Positions 8,604-17,358 of a stretch of DNA of 51,036 nt are shown here, piece after piece. Both the position numbers and the translations under genes were made by a program. The notes under the pieces are model-generated. The model ran no database searches, had not been told where the DNA came from, and saw only the letters and a list, made by a program, of their open reading frames with translations. The stretch lies in NCBI GenBank assembly GCA_913031595.1, contig CAJWCP010000009.1:1-51036 (forward strand). Reading direction: 5' to 3'. Each line of letters begins with the position of its first letter. Positions within the stretch are counted from its first letter, which is position 1. This stretch comes from an uncultured Flavobacteriales bacterium. GTDB taxonomy: Bacteria > Bacteroidota > Bacteroidia > Flavobacteriales > BACL11.

Positions 8604-9887
8604 TTAATTATTTTCTGAAATTAAATTTAACTGATCTTCACTAGAAGCTACCACTGTAGCAACTGTAGCATCTCCAGTAACATTAACAACTGTTCTTAGC
8701 ATGTCAAGTATTCTATCGACAGCAAAAATCAAAGCGATTCCCTCAGGATCAATACCAATAGCAGAAAGAACAATAACTAACATAACCATCCCAGCTCCAG
8801 GTACAGCAGCAGCACCAATAGAAGCTAAAGTAGCAGTAAGCACAATAGTAAGTTGAGCTGATAAACTAAGATCGTAACCAAAAGCCTGAGAAATAAAGAC
8901 TGCAGCTACAGCCTGATATAAAGACGTGCCATCCATATTTATAGTGGCTCCTAAAGGCAAAACAAATGAAGAAACCTCTTCTGAAACACCTAAATGCTCT
9001 TCACACCTTTCCATAGTAACTGGCAAGGTTGCGGCAGAAGAAGAAGTAGAAAAAGCTAACATTTGAGCTGGAGAAATTGCTCTAAAAAAATCAAAATATT
9101 TAACCTTAGTGAAAAACTTTAAAATAATAGGATATATCAATAGAATCATTAATAATAAACCGATAACAACAGTTAAAGAGTACATTCCAAGAGCAAGAAA
9201 AAGATCTGAACTACCTCCAAAATCAACAATCAAACCTCCTAAGAGCGCAAAAACCCCATAAGGAGCCATCAACATAATAAGATCTACTATAACTAAAATA
9301 ATATCATTTACACCGTCAAAGAAACCTTTCACATACAGAGTTTTCTCTTTGGGTAATATAACCATTGCAATTCCAAACAAAATTGCAAAGAAAATTACCT
9401 GTAACATATTCTTATTACTTCCAGCTGACTCTATAATATTGCTCGGAACAATATCCACTAAAAATTGTAAAGGACCTTCTTCTTTAACATTATTAGCAGC
9501 AGATATCTTTTCTCCAGCTTTAGAAGCATAAGCTTCTTTTAGTTCTATTCTTTTTTCTTCAGAAAATGTCTTTCCTGGTTGCACACTATTAACAAGAAAA
9601 AGACCAATAGTAACAGCTAAAACAGTAGAAAACAAATAAAAGATAATTGTTTTACCTCCTATTCTCGACAACCTTGCTATATCGGACAAAGAAGCTACAC
9701 CTTTTATAAGAGATGCGAAAACTAGAGGAACAGCTATCAACTTTAATAAATTTACAAATATCACACCCCAAGGCTTGATCCATGCATTGGTAAAATCTAC
9801 CAAACCTAATTTATTAGCAATAAGACCATAAACCACACCTAATATCATACCAATTATTATTTTCCAATGCAATGCTAGCTTTTTCAT
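8604..9887 (-). CDS. dicarboxylate/amino acid:cation symporter (DAACS family)
   Basis: 427 residues, usual size for GltP/DctA-type carriers. These inner-membrane proteins import glutamate, aspartate or C4-dicarboxylates with H+ or Na+. Visible: hydrophobic segments throughout; the serine-rich re-entrant loop FSTSSSAATLPVTM; the NMDGTSLYQ cation site in the helix 7 region; the second hairpin GAAAVPGAG; and the conserved DRILDMLRTVVNVTGDA in the last helix. In related carriers the NMDGT motif is part of the cation site. Substrate cannot be assigned. It starts 19 nt after the stop of the upstream hypothetical gene, so the two are probably cotranscribed. Confidence 0.93.
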   Translation of the reverse strand: MKKLALHWKIIIGMILGVVYGLIANKLGLVDFTNAWIKPWGVIFVNLLKLIAVPLVFASLIKGVASLSDIARLSRIGGKTIIFYLFSTVLAVTIGLFLVNSVQPGKTFSEEKRIELKEAYASKAGEKISAANNVKEEGPLQFLVDIVPSNIIESAGSNKNMLQVIFFAILFGIAMVILPKEKTLYVKGFFDGVNDIILVIVDLIMLMAPYGVFALLGGLIVDFGGSSDLFLALGMYSLTVVIGLLLMILLIYPIILKFFTKVKYFDFFRAISPAQMLAFSTSSSAATLPVTMERCEEHLGVSEEVSSFVLPLGATINMDGTSLYQAVAAVFISQAFGYDLSLSAQLTIVLTATLASIGAAAVPGAGMVMLVIVLSAIGIDPEGIALIFAVDRILDMLRTVVNVTGDATVATVVASSEDQLNLISENN

Positions 9888-9906
9888 GTTATTTTTAATT
9901 AATAAA

Positions 9907-10641
9907 TTAAAGGTTTTCGGTTTCTTTAATCTGCTTTATAGTTGCATCACTAAACTTATTAACTTCTGTAAGGAATTTACGAGGATTCCATTCTGGAAAA
10001 TCATCCCACACTCTCAGTGTTAAACATAGAAGATCACCAGGATAGTCACCCCAATTTTTAGATGGGGACCATTTAATGTTGTCTACAATTCCATTATCAA
10101 GCAACCATTTATTAAACTCATAACTACTCTCATTAGAAGTATTACTCATGATAAAATAATTCAAGTCTTTATCACTTAATAATAATAATTTAGTAATTAA
10201 AGCCTTATACTTGTAAATCGTATTTATGTGTAGCTCCCAATATTCCTTACTAGAAAAGCTTCTGACTCCATCCTGCTGAGATATATCATACGCTAAATGT
10301 GAATTTACTTGTCTAATAAAATACTCTCCATAAATATTTAATGCAGAATAGCCAAGCTGTGGATTTGAAGCAAATAATTTCCTCCATCCAAAACGATATT
10401 CATCAGGAGTGTAATCACCAGCCGCTCCAAACAATCCAGTCTTAGCATCAATATATGCATGTATATTTATGTAACATAAATTATCTAATGAAAGATATGT
10501 ATGAGAATTAACACCGCCTGATGTTATTCTATCTACCATAAAATCAATTTGTTTTCTATTATAAAGATCGGTCACACTAACTGACGCTCCTAATGTAATT
10601 ACAACTGAAAATAGAATAATAATTGTTTTTTTCATTCTCAT
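9907..10641 (-). CDS. unrecognised exported protein
   Basis: 244 residues. The N-terminus (MRMKKTIIILFSVVITLGASVSV) is a signal peptide or membrane anchor; the rest is soluble and rich in aromatic residues (for example YRFGWRKLF, WSPSKNWGDYPGD, WDDFPEWNPRKF), with few cysteines and no motif I recognise. A perfect TAAATTTG promoter element ends 7 nt before this ATG; a second possible start (third residue, 10635) would leave 13 nt. It heads an apparent operon with the dicarboxylate symporter and the PorE-like gene. Function unknown; an envelope role is suggested only by export and neighbours. Confidence 0.75.
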   Translation of the reverse strand: MRMKKTIIILFSVVITLGASVSVTDLYNRKQIDFMVDRITSGGVNSHTYLSLDNLCYINIHAYIDAKTGLFGAAGDYTPDEYRFGWRKLFASNPQLGYSALNIYGEYFIRQVNSHLAYDISQQDGVRSFSSKEYWELHINTIYKYKALITKLLLLSDKDLNYFIMSNTSNESSYEFNKWLLDNGIVDNIKWSPSKNWGDYPGDLLCLTLRVWDDFPEWNPRKFLTEVNKFSDATIKQIKETENL

Positions 10642-10648
10642 TTTACAA

Positions 10649-10656
10649 CAAATTTA
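10649..10656 (-). promoter_or_regulatory. -7 element TAAATTTG, 7 nt from the start
   Basis: Perfect TAnnTTTG match on the minus strand just before the ATG at 10641, inside the 33-bp gap after aroC. It would make the hypothetical-symporter-PorE unit independent of aroC. Confidence 0.6.
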
Positions 10657-10674
10657 ATATTAATACATAAAATA

Positions 10675-11748
10675 TTATACTTTATTCAATCTACTTCTTA
10701 AATAATGATCAACTAGAGTAAGTGATAACATGCTCTCTACAATAGGAACTGCTCTTGGCACTACACAAGCATCATGCCTTCCCTTCCCTTCTAAATTTAT
10801 TCTAGAACCGTCAATATTGATCGTTTCCTGAGCTTTCATCAATGTTGCTACAGGCTTAAAAACAACCTCACAATAAATATCATTACCATTACTAATACCT
10901 CCTTGTATACCTCCAGAATAATTTGTTTTAGTAGTCCCTTTTGTATCTAAAATAACATCATTAACCTGACTTCCTCTACTTTTAACAATATCTAACCCTT
11001 CAAAACCATACTTAAAAGCATGCACAGCATTAATACTAAGCATAGCTTTACCTATATCTGCATGTAATTTATCAAATACCGGCTCCCCCCAACCAACCGG
11101 CACACCTTCAACAACAGCTATTATTTCTCCTCCCACTGTATCACCATCATTTTTTATTTTCTCTATCTCCTTTATCATCCTGTTTGCACAATTATTGTCT
11201 GGACACCTTACAATACTATTATCAATAAGTCTTAAATCTAATTCTTTATAGGACTTATTTAAACTAATATTGCCTATTCTACTAACATAAGCACTAACTT
11301 TAATATTTATATTAGCTAATATTTGTTGTGCTATAGACCCTGCCACTACCCTGCAGGCTGTTTCTCTTGCAGAAGACCTTCCTCCTCCTCGATAATCTCT
11401 AATACCATATTTAGTATAATAAGTGAAATCAGCATGTGATGGGCGAAAAGCATCTTTTATATGAGAATAATCTTTGCTTTCCTGATTATGATTATTAATA
11501 ATAAAACCTATAGGAGTACCAATGGTTTCACCTTCAAAGATACCAGAAAGAAATTTAACTTTATCAGATTCGTTTCTTTGTGTAGTAATTTCAGATTGTC
11601 CTGGTCTTCTTCTATCTAAGTTTTTTTGAATATTCTCAATATCTATTTTTAAACCTGCAGGACAACCATCAATAATCCCTCCAATCGCTTCACCATGAGA
11701 CTCCCCAAAACTAGTTAATCTAAAAACCTTACCTAAAGTATTTCCCAT
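10675..11748 (-). CDS. aroC: chorismate synthase
   Basis: 357 residues. It converts 5-enolpyruvylshikimate-3-phosphate to chorismate, the last shikimate-pathway step, using reduced FMN. Signatures: [18 protein letters not shown] (about 15-32), [15 protein letters not shown] with the substrate-binding arginines, [10 protein letters not shown], the [13 protein letters not shown] motif (about 119-131), and [13 protein letters not shown] near the C-terminus. The length and the [19 protein letters not shown] start are typical. It is divergent from hutI and carries a perfect promoter element five bases before its ATG. Confidence 0.97.
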   Translation of the reverse strand: MGNTLGKVFRLTSFGESHGEAIGGIIDGCPAGLKIDIENIQKNLDRRRPGQSEITTQRNESDKVKFLSGIFEGETIGTPIGFIINNHNQESKDYSHIKDAFRPSHADFTYYTKYGIRDYRGGGRSSARETACRVVAGSIAQQILANINIKVSAYVSRIGNISLNKSYKELDLRLIDNSIVRCPDNNCANRMIKEIEKIKNDGDTVGGEIIAVVEGVPVGWGEPVFDKLHADIGKAMLSINAVHAFKYGFEGLDIVKSRGSQVNDVILDTKGTTKTNYSGGIQGGISNGNDIYCEVVFKPVATLMKAQETINIDGSRINLEGKGRHDACVVPRAVPIVESMLSLTLVDHYLRSRLNKV

Positions 11749-11753
11749 AACAG

Positions 11754-11761
11754 CAAATATA
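11754..11761 (-). promoter_or_regulatory. -7 element TATATTTG, 5 nt from the aroC start
   Basis: Perfect TAnnTTTG match on the minus strand with five bases to the ATG at 11748, predicting a leaderless aroC mRNA. Confidence 0.65.
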
Positions 11762-11811
11762 CAATAATGATTGATGTGATTTTTGTATTTTTACACAATC
11801 AATTTTATGGT

Positions 11812-13056
11812 ATGAAAACTGTCATTAAAAATATCGCAGAACTTATACAAACCGAAAAGAATCCAAAACAATGGGTCGCTGGCAAAGAAATGTCAAAATT
11901 AAATACTATAAAAGATGCTTTTCTTGAAATCACAAATGGGTTAATCTCAGATTTCGGAAGCATGGAGCAATGGAAAGGAATTGAAGACTGGAACAATACA
12001 GAGATAATTGATGCAGAAGGAGGCATGGTTTTCCCTACATATTGTGATAGCCATACCCATCTAGTATTTGCAGAAAGTCGAGAAACAGAGTTTATAGACA
12101 GAATTAATGGAGCTACTTATGAAGAAATCGCGAAAAAAGGAGGAGGAATCCTTAATTCTGCTAAGAAATTACAAAATACTGATGAAGACAAACTCTTCAA
12201 TGACGCTCTTTCTCGTATAAATAAATTAACTCATCTAGGAACCGGCGCAATAGAAATTAAAAGCGGTTATGGACTTACTATAGATTCAGAACTAAAAATA
12301 CTAAGAGTAATAAAACGACTAAAAGAAAACACAAATATAAAAATCAAATCTACATTACTAGCAGCACACGCACTACCAGAAGAATTTAGCAACAATAAAG
12401 CAAAATATATAGATTTAATAATTAAAGAAATATTACCAAAATCAGTAGAAGAAAATTTAATTGATTATATCGATATATTCTGTGAAAAAGGTTATTTTGA
12501 TGTTGATGACACAAAAAGACTATTAAAAGCTGCAAATAAATTTAATATCAAGGGAAAAACACATGTTAATCAATTTAATGCTATAGGAGGGGTTAAAGCA
12601 TCTGTTGATTTAGGATCTTTATCTGTTGACCATCTAGAAGAAATGAAAGAAGAAGATTTTCAAGCATTAACAAATTCTAAATGTATACCTACTATCTTAC
12701 CTAGCTGTTCTTTTTTCCTAGGCATTACCTATAGCCCTGCACGAGAAATGATTAAAAGAGGTCTAGCTGTTGCTCTTGCCTCAGATTATAATCCAGGCTC
12801 CTCTCCTAGTGGAAATATGAATTTCGTAGCATCCCTAGCATGTATAAAATTAAAAATGACCCCTGAAGAAGTTATCAATGCTACAACGATTAATACAGCA
12901 TATGCCATGGGAGTAGAAAAAGAATTAGGCAGCATATGTATCGGAAAGAAAGCAAACTTATTTATTACTGAACCAATACCTTCATACAGCTACTTACCGT
13001 ATAACTTTGGAGAAAACATTATTAAGAAAGTGATAATTAATGGTATTATCCAATAA
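11812..13056 (+). CDS. hutI: imidazolonepropionase
   Basis: 414 residues from the ATG at 11812 (MKTVIKNIAELIQ matches the family start; an upstream in-frame ATG would add an unrelated segment). HutI hydrolyses 4-imidazolone-5-propanoate to N-formimino-L-glutamate in histidine degradation. It is an amidohydrolase: CDSHTHLVFAESRETEF holds the metal-binding HxH; further features are GTGAIEIKSGYGL, a later HVNQF histidine, SVDHLEEM and the SDYNPGSSPSGNMN aspartate region. No other hut gene is next to it, so the rest of the pathway must be elsewhere. Confidence 0.95.
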   Translation: MKTVIKNIAELIQTEKNPKQWVAGKEMSKLNTIKDAFLEITNGLISDFGSMEQWKGIEDWNNTEIIDAEGGMVFPTYCDSHTHLVFAESRETEFIDRINGATYEEIAKKGGGILNSAKKLQNTDEDKLFNDALSRINKLTHLGTGAIEIKSGYGLTIDSELKILRVIKRLKENTNIKIKSTLLAAHALPEEFSNNKAKYIDLIIKEILPKSVEENLIDYIDIFCEKGYFDVDDTKRLLKAANKFNIKGKTHVNQFNAIGGVKASVDLGSLSVDHLEEMKEEDFQALTNSKCIPTILPSCSFFLGITYSPAREMIKRGLAVALASDYNPGSSPSGNMNFVASLACIKLKMTPEEVINATTINTAYAMGVEKELGSICIGKKANLFITEPIPSYSYLPYNFGENIIKKVIINGIIQ

Positions 13057-13085
13057 AAAAGCCCCTAAAAAAGGGGCTAATTTAT
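13054..13085. terminator. bidirectional terminator hairpin
   Basis: AGCCCCT (13060-13066) pairs with AGGGGCT (13072-13078) around an A-rich loop. It has six A upstream and an AT-rich downstream side, and lies between the convergent hutI and the gene ending at 13102. Confidence 0.85.
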
Positions 13086-13101
13086 TAGAATTTATCTCCA
13101 A

Positions 13102-13518
13102 CTATTTATCACGTAACATATAATAATAGTGCGTTTTAATATTACCTACCTGCTCAACAGTAGCGCTATGAAAATTCCATCCTCTAGATGCAGCCGTATT
13201 TACCACATCTGCAAGACTCTTAAAATTACGAGATTGTTTATTTAGCTCTATAGATTCTGGTGATTTAATTGGACCAAGATCAAATTCTACTATAAGCTTT
13301 GTATTTGATTTCATAAGTGTTTTTAACTGTGCATCTGGAGATAGTACCGCCCCAGGACCTTCACTTCTTTCCTGATCAATTGACACTTGATACGCAGTAA
13401 TAATCATAAAATCATAGGTCGCATTAGTAGTCTGATTTTTACTCTTTTTTCCTCTTTTCTGAGCCATCGTAAAGAAAGGAATTATAGCTACCAATGTTAA
13501 TAATATCAACTTTTTCAT
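13102..13518 (-). CDS. small secreted protein, unrecognised
   Basis: 138 residues with a clear signal peptide (MKKLILLTLVAIIPFFTMAQ, cleavage likely after AQ), then a basic linker (KRGKKSKNQ) and a compact domain with a GPGAVLSPDAQLKTLMKS segment and a Trp-containing C-terminal half (ASRGWNFHSATVEQ). I do not recognise the family; the final part loosely resembles small alpha/beta domains in which a conserved Trp is followed by a strand. It has only a degenerate promoter element upstream (AATATTTG, 13542-13549). Monocistronic by context: a terminator follows it and a 65-bp gap precedes it. Confidence 0.7.
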   Translation of the reverse strand: MKKLILLTLVAIIPFFTMAQKRGKKSKNQTTNATYDFMIITAYQVSIDQERSEGPGAVLSPDAQLKTLMKSNTKLIVEFDLGPIKSPESIELNKQSRNFKSLADVVNTAASRGWNFHSATVEQVGNIKTHYYYMLRDK

Positions 13519-13583
13519 TTTTCTTACTTTTTTATATTTAACAAATATTAACCATATTATCTAACGAAATAAATAGACAAATA

Positions 13584-14402
13584 TTATTGCCCTCCTAAGA
13601 TAATAGGTAAATCACCATCTCCATTACCTATAACTATAACCTTAGAGTTTGGAGATTTTGAAATTTCTTGTGTTGCCTCTACACCTTTCCATTTAAGTAA
13701 TTGCGGAGTGATAGTCTGATTGACAATTCTTTGAAATTTGGCTATACCTTTTGCCTCTATCTCTTTTCTTTCTGCTTCTTTTTTAGCCTTATCTATCTTA
13801 AACTCATATTCTAGAGCTTCCTGCTCTTGCTTTAATTTTTGTTCAATAGCTGCCCTTAAAGTTTGAGGTAAAGTCACATCTCTAATTAAGATAGCATCAA
13901 GTGTTAAATATTTTGATGCAATCTTATTTCTTGTTAATTCTTCTATCTCATCTTCAATAGCTTCTCTTTTTGTTGAATACAATTCTTCTGGTAAATAATT
14001 TCCGATCACCTCTCTTGTTACTGACCGAATCTCTGGCTTAATAATTCTTTCCAAATAATTCCTACCAATTTCATCATGTAAATAGCCTATCTTTTCATGA
14101 ACAGGATTATATCTAAAAGACAGATCAATCTGTATTGATAAACCATTTTGTGATAACACCTCCATCTTTTCAAAAGTTTCATGAATCTTTACATCATAAA
14201 CATGCAAAGTATTCCAAGGAGCAATTACATGAAAGCCTTGACCATAAATTGTTTCTTTATCTAATCCTCCACCAAATTTCCTAAAAATAATCCCTTTTTC
14301 TCCCGGCTCAACAGTATAAAACATGCTGGAGCCAAATAAAACTAAGAAGATAAGACCCACAATACCCATTACTAATACTTTTGGTAATCCTTGATTTTCC
14401 AT
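13584..14402 (-). CDS. prohibitin-family (SPFH/band 7) membrane protein
   Basis: 272 residues. One N-terminal transmembrane segment (about 10-30: VMGIVGLIFLVLFGSSMFY), then the prohibitin-type SPFH domain (TVEPGEKGIIFRKFGGGLDKETIYGQGFHVIAPW...), including IQIDLSFRYNP and EIRSVTREVIGNY, and a charged helical region (about 175-225, EQKLKQEQEALEYEFKIDKAKKEAERKEIEAKG) expected to drive ring assembly. Bacterial prohibitins form large membrane rings and associate with membrane proteases; the exact role here is unknown. It follows the VWA protein gene by 50 nt without a visible promoter, so it is probably the third gene of the fabG unit. Confidence 0.92.
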   Translation of the reverse strand: MENQGLPKVLVMGIVGLIFLVLFGSSMFYTVEPGEKGIIFRKFGGGLDKETIYGQGFHVIAPWNTLHVYDVKIHETFEKMEVLSQNGLSIQIDLSFRYNPVHEKIGYLHDEIGRNYLERIIKPEIRSVTREVIGNYLPEELYSTKREAIEDEIEELTRNKIASKYLTLDAILIRDVTLPQTLRAAIEQKLKQEQEALEYEFKIDKAKKEAERKEIEAKGIAKFQRIVNQTITPQLLKWKGVEATQEISKSPNSKVIVIGNGDGDLPIILGGQ

Positions 14403-14452
14403 AATTTCTGTTTTTTTTATTTATTACTTAATTATTTTAAAAATAGAAAAGA

Positions 14453-16474
14453 CTAAACTAATCCATTATATTTTCTAATAAACCACTCAAAGAAAATTAA
14501 CAAGAGCAAACTTAATAAAATCCAAGGGATATTAATTAATCCAAGTATTTTTTCTTTCAGAAATATTTTTTTATGATAATTATCTTGACTATTTATTTTA
14601 GACACCAACTGGTCAATATTAGCAATGTCAAAAACCTGACCACCACTTCTTTCAGCTAAAGACAATAATAATTTATGATCTGCAACTGTATATAACTGCT
14701 CTAATTGTATTGGTTGCACTTCAAAAAATCCTTCCTTCTTAAATGAAGAGCCTTTAACCTTTGTCATAAAATAATATTTACCAATATCTAACACTCCAAT
14801 ATCTAAAAAATATCTATTATTATACTTAGAGAAATCAAATCTATATTGATCTCCCTCTTGATTAGTAATATTCATTTGAATATCTTTATTTGTAACCATC
14901 TCAAAACTCTCATTAAATAACACTGCATCAAAACAAACATTATCTCCTTCTATAATTTGATTTTCATAATCTAATCTAAACCTATTTTTATCTTCTTGAA
15001 TTAATAAGTATTGTGTGATTTTTCCAAATAACTCATCTAAAATATCATTTGTTTGACTATCTAAATAATCATATATTCTCCATTTCCAAAATCCTTGAGC
15101 AGTAATATAACCAATCCTTCTGTCATTATAATCAGAAAAAAACATAATTGGCCGATCCGTAATATATTCGCCTATTTTCTGGTATAAAACTAATTCACAA
15201 TCATCTGACAAAGTATAACGACCTGAAAAAACATCTAAAGGAGGTGCCTGACTAATAAAATCTAAAAAATCTGAAGACAAAGTAAATTTAGTAAAGTTAT
15301 TATTAAACGCAGGCGCAACTTTTTCTATACCTTCATGCATACTAAACTTAATGTTTGGAAATAATTCACTATCAATATCTCTAGCAGATAATTGAAATAC
15401 AAGTAAAGAAGCTGATGAGCTAGACAACTTCTTAATAATTTCTTTTTCTTTTTCATCATAAACTCCAAATAACACTACTAATTGATAAGAATCTAAATTA
15501 TCAATAAATTCATCTTCACGATATATATCTAACTTATAATTCTTATTACTTTCTAATACACTCTTATAAGCAGAAAGATCTGGATGGGAAACCCCATTCA
15601 ATATCAATATATTATATCTAGATTCAACAACATCAACATAAAATGTATAATTATTATTACGGATATTTTCTTCTCCAATAAGTGATGATAATTGAACATC
15701 ATATTTCTGTAAACCTACATCAGATGCTTCTATTAATATCTTAATTTTTCTATAATCATCATTATCTCTAACTGTTAATTGCTTAGAAAAAAGTTTTTTA
15801 CCATCGTTTAAAAGTGATAAAGTAATATTCTCATTTATAGCCTCCTGCATAGAAATTGACACTTCAACAGGAAACCTGTTACCTAAGAATGCAATATCAT
15901 TTTTTTGTATTCTTAAAATTTTAACATCTTTTTTAACATTGGTATCACCTAAAGCAATAGGATAAACAGGATAAGGAATATTATGATAAAGAAGATTTTC
16001 TCCCTCATTATACAATCCATCTGTAGCTATAATAAATGCTGAAATATTCCTATTAACAAAACGAGCCTTTATTTCATTAAATAATTTATAGAAATTTGTA
16101 CTAGTTCCATTATTAATCTCTGAAAAACCTAATTCTACATCAGAGGAAAAAGAAAAAGCATAAACATCAAATTCTGGAAATTCTTCTGAGATTCTAATCA
16201 AAAATTGAGAAGTCTTTTCCTTAATAGAGGAAGAAATATCTTGAGCAATAATAACAACTGGATTCTCAGTATTCTCCTCAAAAGATTTTATAAGAGGATT
16301 TAACAATAAAAAGCTTATTAGAAAAATGACTATGAAACGCAATAAGAACAATATTCTTAACAATAATTTATTCTTAATAATTTTTTCTTTCTTATAAAGA
16401 TAATATGCATATAAAAATGCTAAAAGAAAACAAGAAATACTATAAAATATTGGTAAATCAACTGCTAAACTCAT
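14453..16474 (-). CDS. membrane-anchored VWA-like protein
   Basis: 673 residues. Two N-terminal transmembrane helices (about 7-25 and 37-62), a von Willebrand A-like domain starting at about 72 (VVIIAQDISSSIKE, a degenerate DxSxS metal site, and FIIATDGLYNEGE with the conserved TDG), a long beta-rich periplasmic region with a glutamine-amidotransferase-like fold at about 285-390, and a final helix (about 650-668) before a short basic tail. This matches a Bacteroidota group of VWA membrane proteins of unknown function. It starts 4 nt after fabG, so coupling is likely; the prohibitin gene follows. Confidence 0.85.
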   Translation of the reverse strand: MSLAVDLPIFYSISCFLLAFLYAYYLYKKEKIIKNKLLLRILFLLRFIVIFLISFLLLNPLIKSFEENTENPVVIIAQDISSSIKEKTSQFLIRISEEFPEFDVYAFSFSSDVELGFSEINNGTSTNFYKLFNEIKARFVNRNISAFIIATDGLYNEGENLLYHNIPYPVYPIALGDTNVKKDVKILRIQKNDIAFLGNRFPVEVSISMQEAINENITLSLLNDGKKLFSKQLTVRDNDDYRKIKILIEASDVGLQKYDVQLSSLIGEENIRNNNYTFYVDVVESRYNILILNGVSHPDLSAYKSVLESNKNYKLDIYREDEFIDNLDSYQLVVLFGVYDEKEKEIIKKLSSSSASLLVFQLSARDIDSELFPNIKFSMHEGIEKVAPAFNNNFTKFTLSSDFLDFISQAPPLDVFSGRYTLSDDCELVLYQKIGEYITDRPIMFFSDYNDRRIGYITAQGFWKWRIYDYLDSQTNDILDELFGKITQYLLIQEDKNRFRLDYENQIIEGDNVCFDAVLFNESFEMVTNKDIQMNITNQEGDQYRFDFSKYNNRYFLDIGVLDIGKYYFMTKVKGSSFKKEGFFEVQPIQLEQLYTVADHKLLLSLAERSGGQVFDIANIDQLVSKINSQDNYHKKIFLKEKILGLINIPWILLSLLLLIFFEWFIRKYNGLV

Positions 16475-16478
16475 CTAA

Positions 16479-17225
16479 TCAAGTTAGCATACCTCCACAC
16501 ACATTAATTACTTGTCCAGTAATATATTTAGACATATCTGATGCTAAAAAAAGTGAAACATTAGCAACATCTTGAGTAGTTCCTCCTCTTTTTAATGGGA
16601 TCTGCGCACACCAATGACTTACCGTTTCTTCAGGCAATGCTTCAGTCATTTCAGTTTCTATAAATCCCGGAGCAATAGCATTACATCTTATATTACGAGA
16701 ACCTATCTCTAATGCTATAGATTTTGTAAATCCATTAATCGCAGACTTTGATGCAGAATAATTAGCTTGACCTGCATTACCTTTTAAACCAACAACTGAA
16801 CTCATATTAATAATAGAACCTTGTCTTTGTTTAAGCATAGGTTTTAAAACAGCTTTAGTTAAATTAAAAACTGACTTCATATTCACATTCATTACATTAT
16901 CAAAATCATCTTCACTCATTCTCATTAATAACGAATCTCTTGTAATTCCTGCATTATTAACTAAAACATCAATACTACCAAAATTATTCATCACATTATC
17001 TATTAATTCATGAGCAGAAGAAAAATCTGAAGCATCAGACTTATAACTTTCAACCTTAGAACCATATGAAAAAAGTTCTTTTTCTAATAGTTTCGCTTCT
17101 TTATCTGATGATCGATAAGTAAATACAATATTTGCTCCGTGCTGAGCAAATAAAACTGCTATTCCTTTTCCAATACCTCTAGTTGCCCCTGTAATCAACA
17201 CTGTTTTTCCTTTTAATAATTCCAT
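16479..17225 (-). CDS. fabG: 3-oxoacyl-[acyl-carrier-protein] reductase
   Basis: 248 residues, a short-chain dehydrogenase. It reduces 3-oxoacyl-ACP to 3-hydroxyacyl-ACP with NADPH in fatty-acid elongation. Motifs: TGATRGIGKG (nucleotide binding, about 12-21), NNAGITRDSLLMRM (about 91-104), catalytic Ser in INMSSVVGLKGNAGQ and YSASK (Tyr/Lys about 156-160), and IRCNAIAPGFIETEM. Length and motifs fit FabG better than other SDRs, but a paralogue is possible because no other fab gene is adjacent. It heads the unit with the VWA and prohibitin genes; a promoter element lies 67 nt upstream. Confidence 0.9.
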   Translation of the reverse strand: MELLKGKTVLITGATRGIGKGIAVLFAQHGANIVFTYRSSDKEAKLLEKELFSYGSKVESYKSDASDFSSAHELIDNVMNNFGSIDVLVNNAGITRDSLLMRMSEDDFDNVMNVNMKSVFNLTKAVLKPMLKQRQGSIINMSSVVGLKGNAGQANYSASKSAINGFTKSIALEIGSRNIRCNAIAPGFIETEMTEALPEETVSHWCAQIPLKRGGTTQDVANVSLFLASDMSKYITGQVINVCGGMLT

Positions 17226-17292
17226 TACTATTTATATTTATTAAAAATTAGGATGTTTTATAATATATGTTTAAAAAACTCGCAAGATATCG

Positions 17293-17300
17293 CAAAGATA
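17293..17300 (-). promoter_or_regulatory. -7 element TATCTTTG
   Basis: Perfect TAnnTTTG match just after the dnaK terminator, 67 nt before the fabG ATG; it would start the fabG-VWA-prohibitin unit. Confidence 0.55.
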
Positions 17301-17303
17301 AAA

Positions 17304-17331
17304 AAAAGCCTCACAAATCTGTGAGGCTTTT
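17304..17331 (-). terminator. dnaK terminator
   Basis: AAGCCTCACA (17306-17315) pairs with TGTGAGGCTT (17320-17329), a 10-bp stem with a 4-nt loop. In the minus direction it is followed by a run of T, so it terminates dnaK. Confidence 0.9.
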
Positions 17332-17358
17332 CACGTTTATAAAATAAGAGATAATAAA

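Noticed and set aside
11767-11811. Earlier ATG for hutI at 11767
   Set aside because: It would add a hydrophobic, non-family segment; HutI family proteins begin with the MKT...IKNI sequence at 11812.
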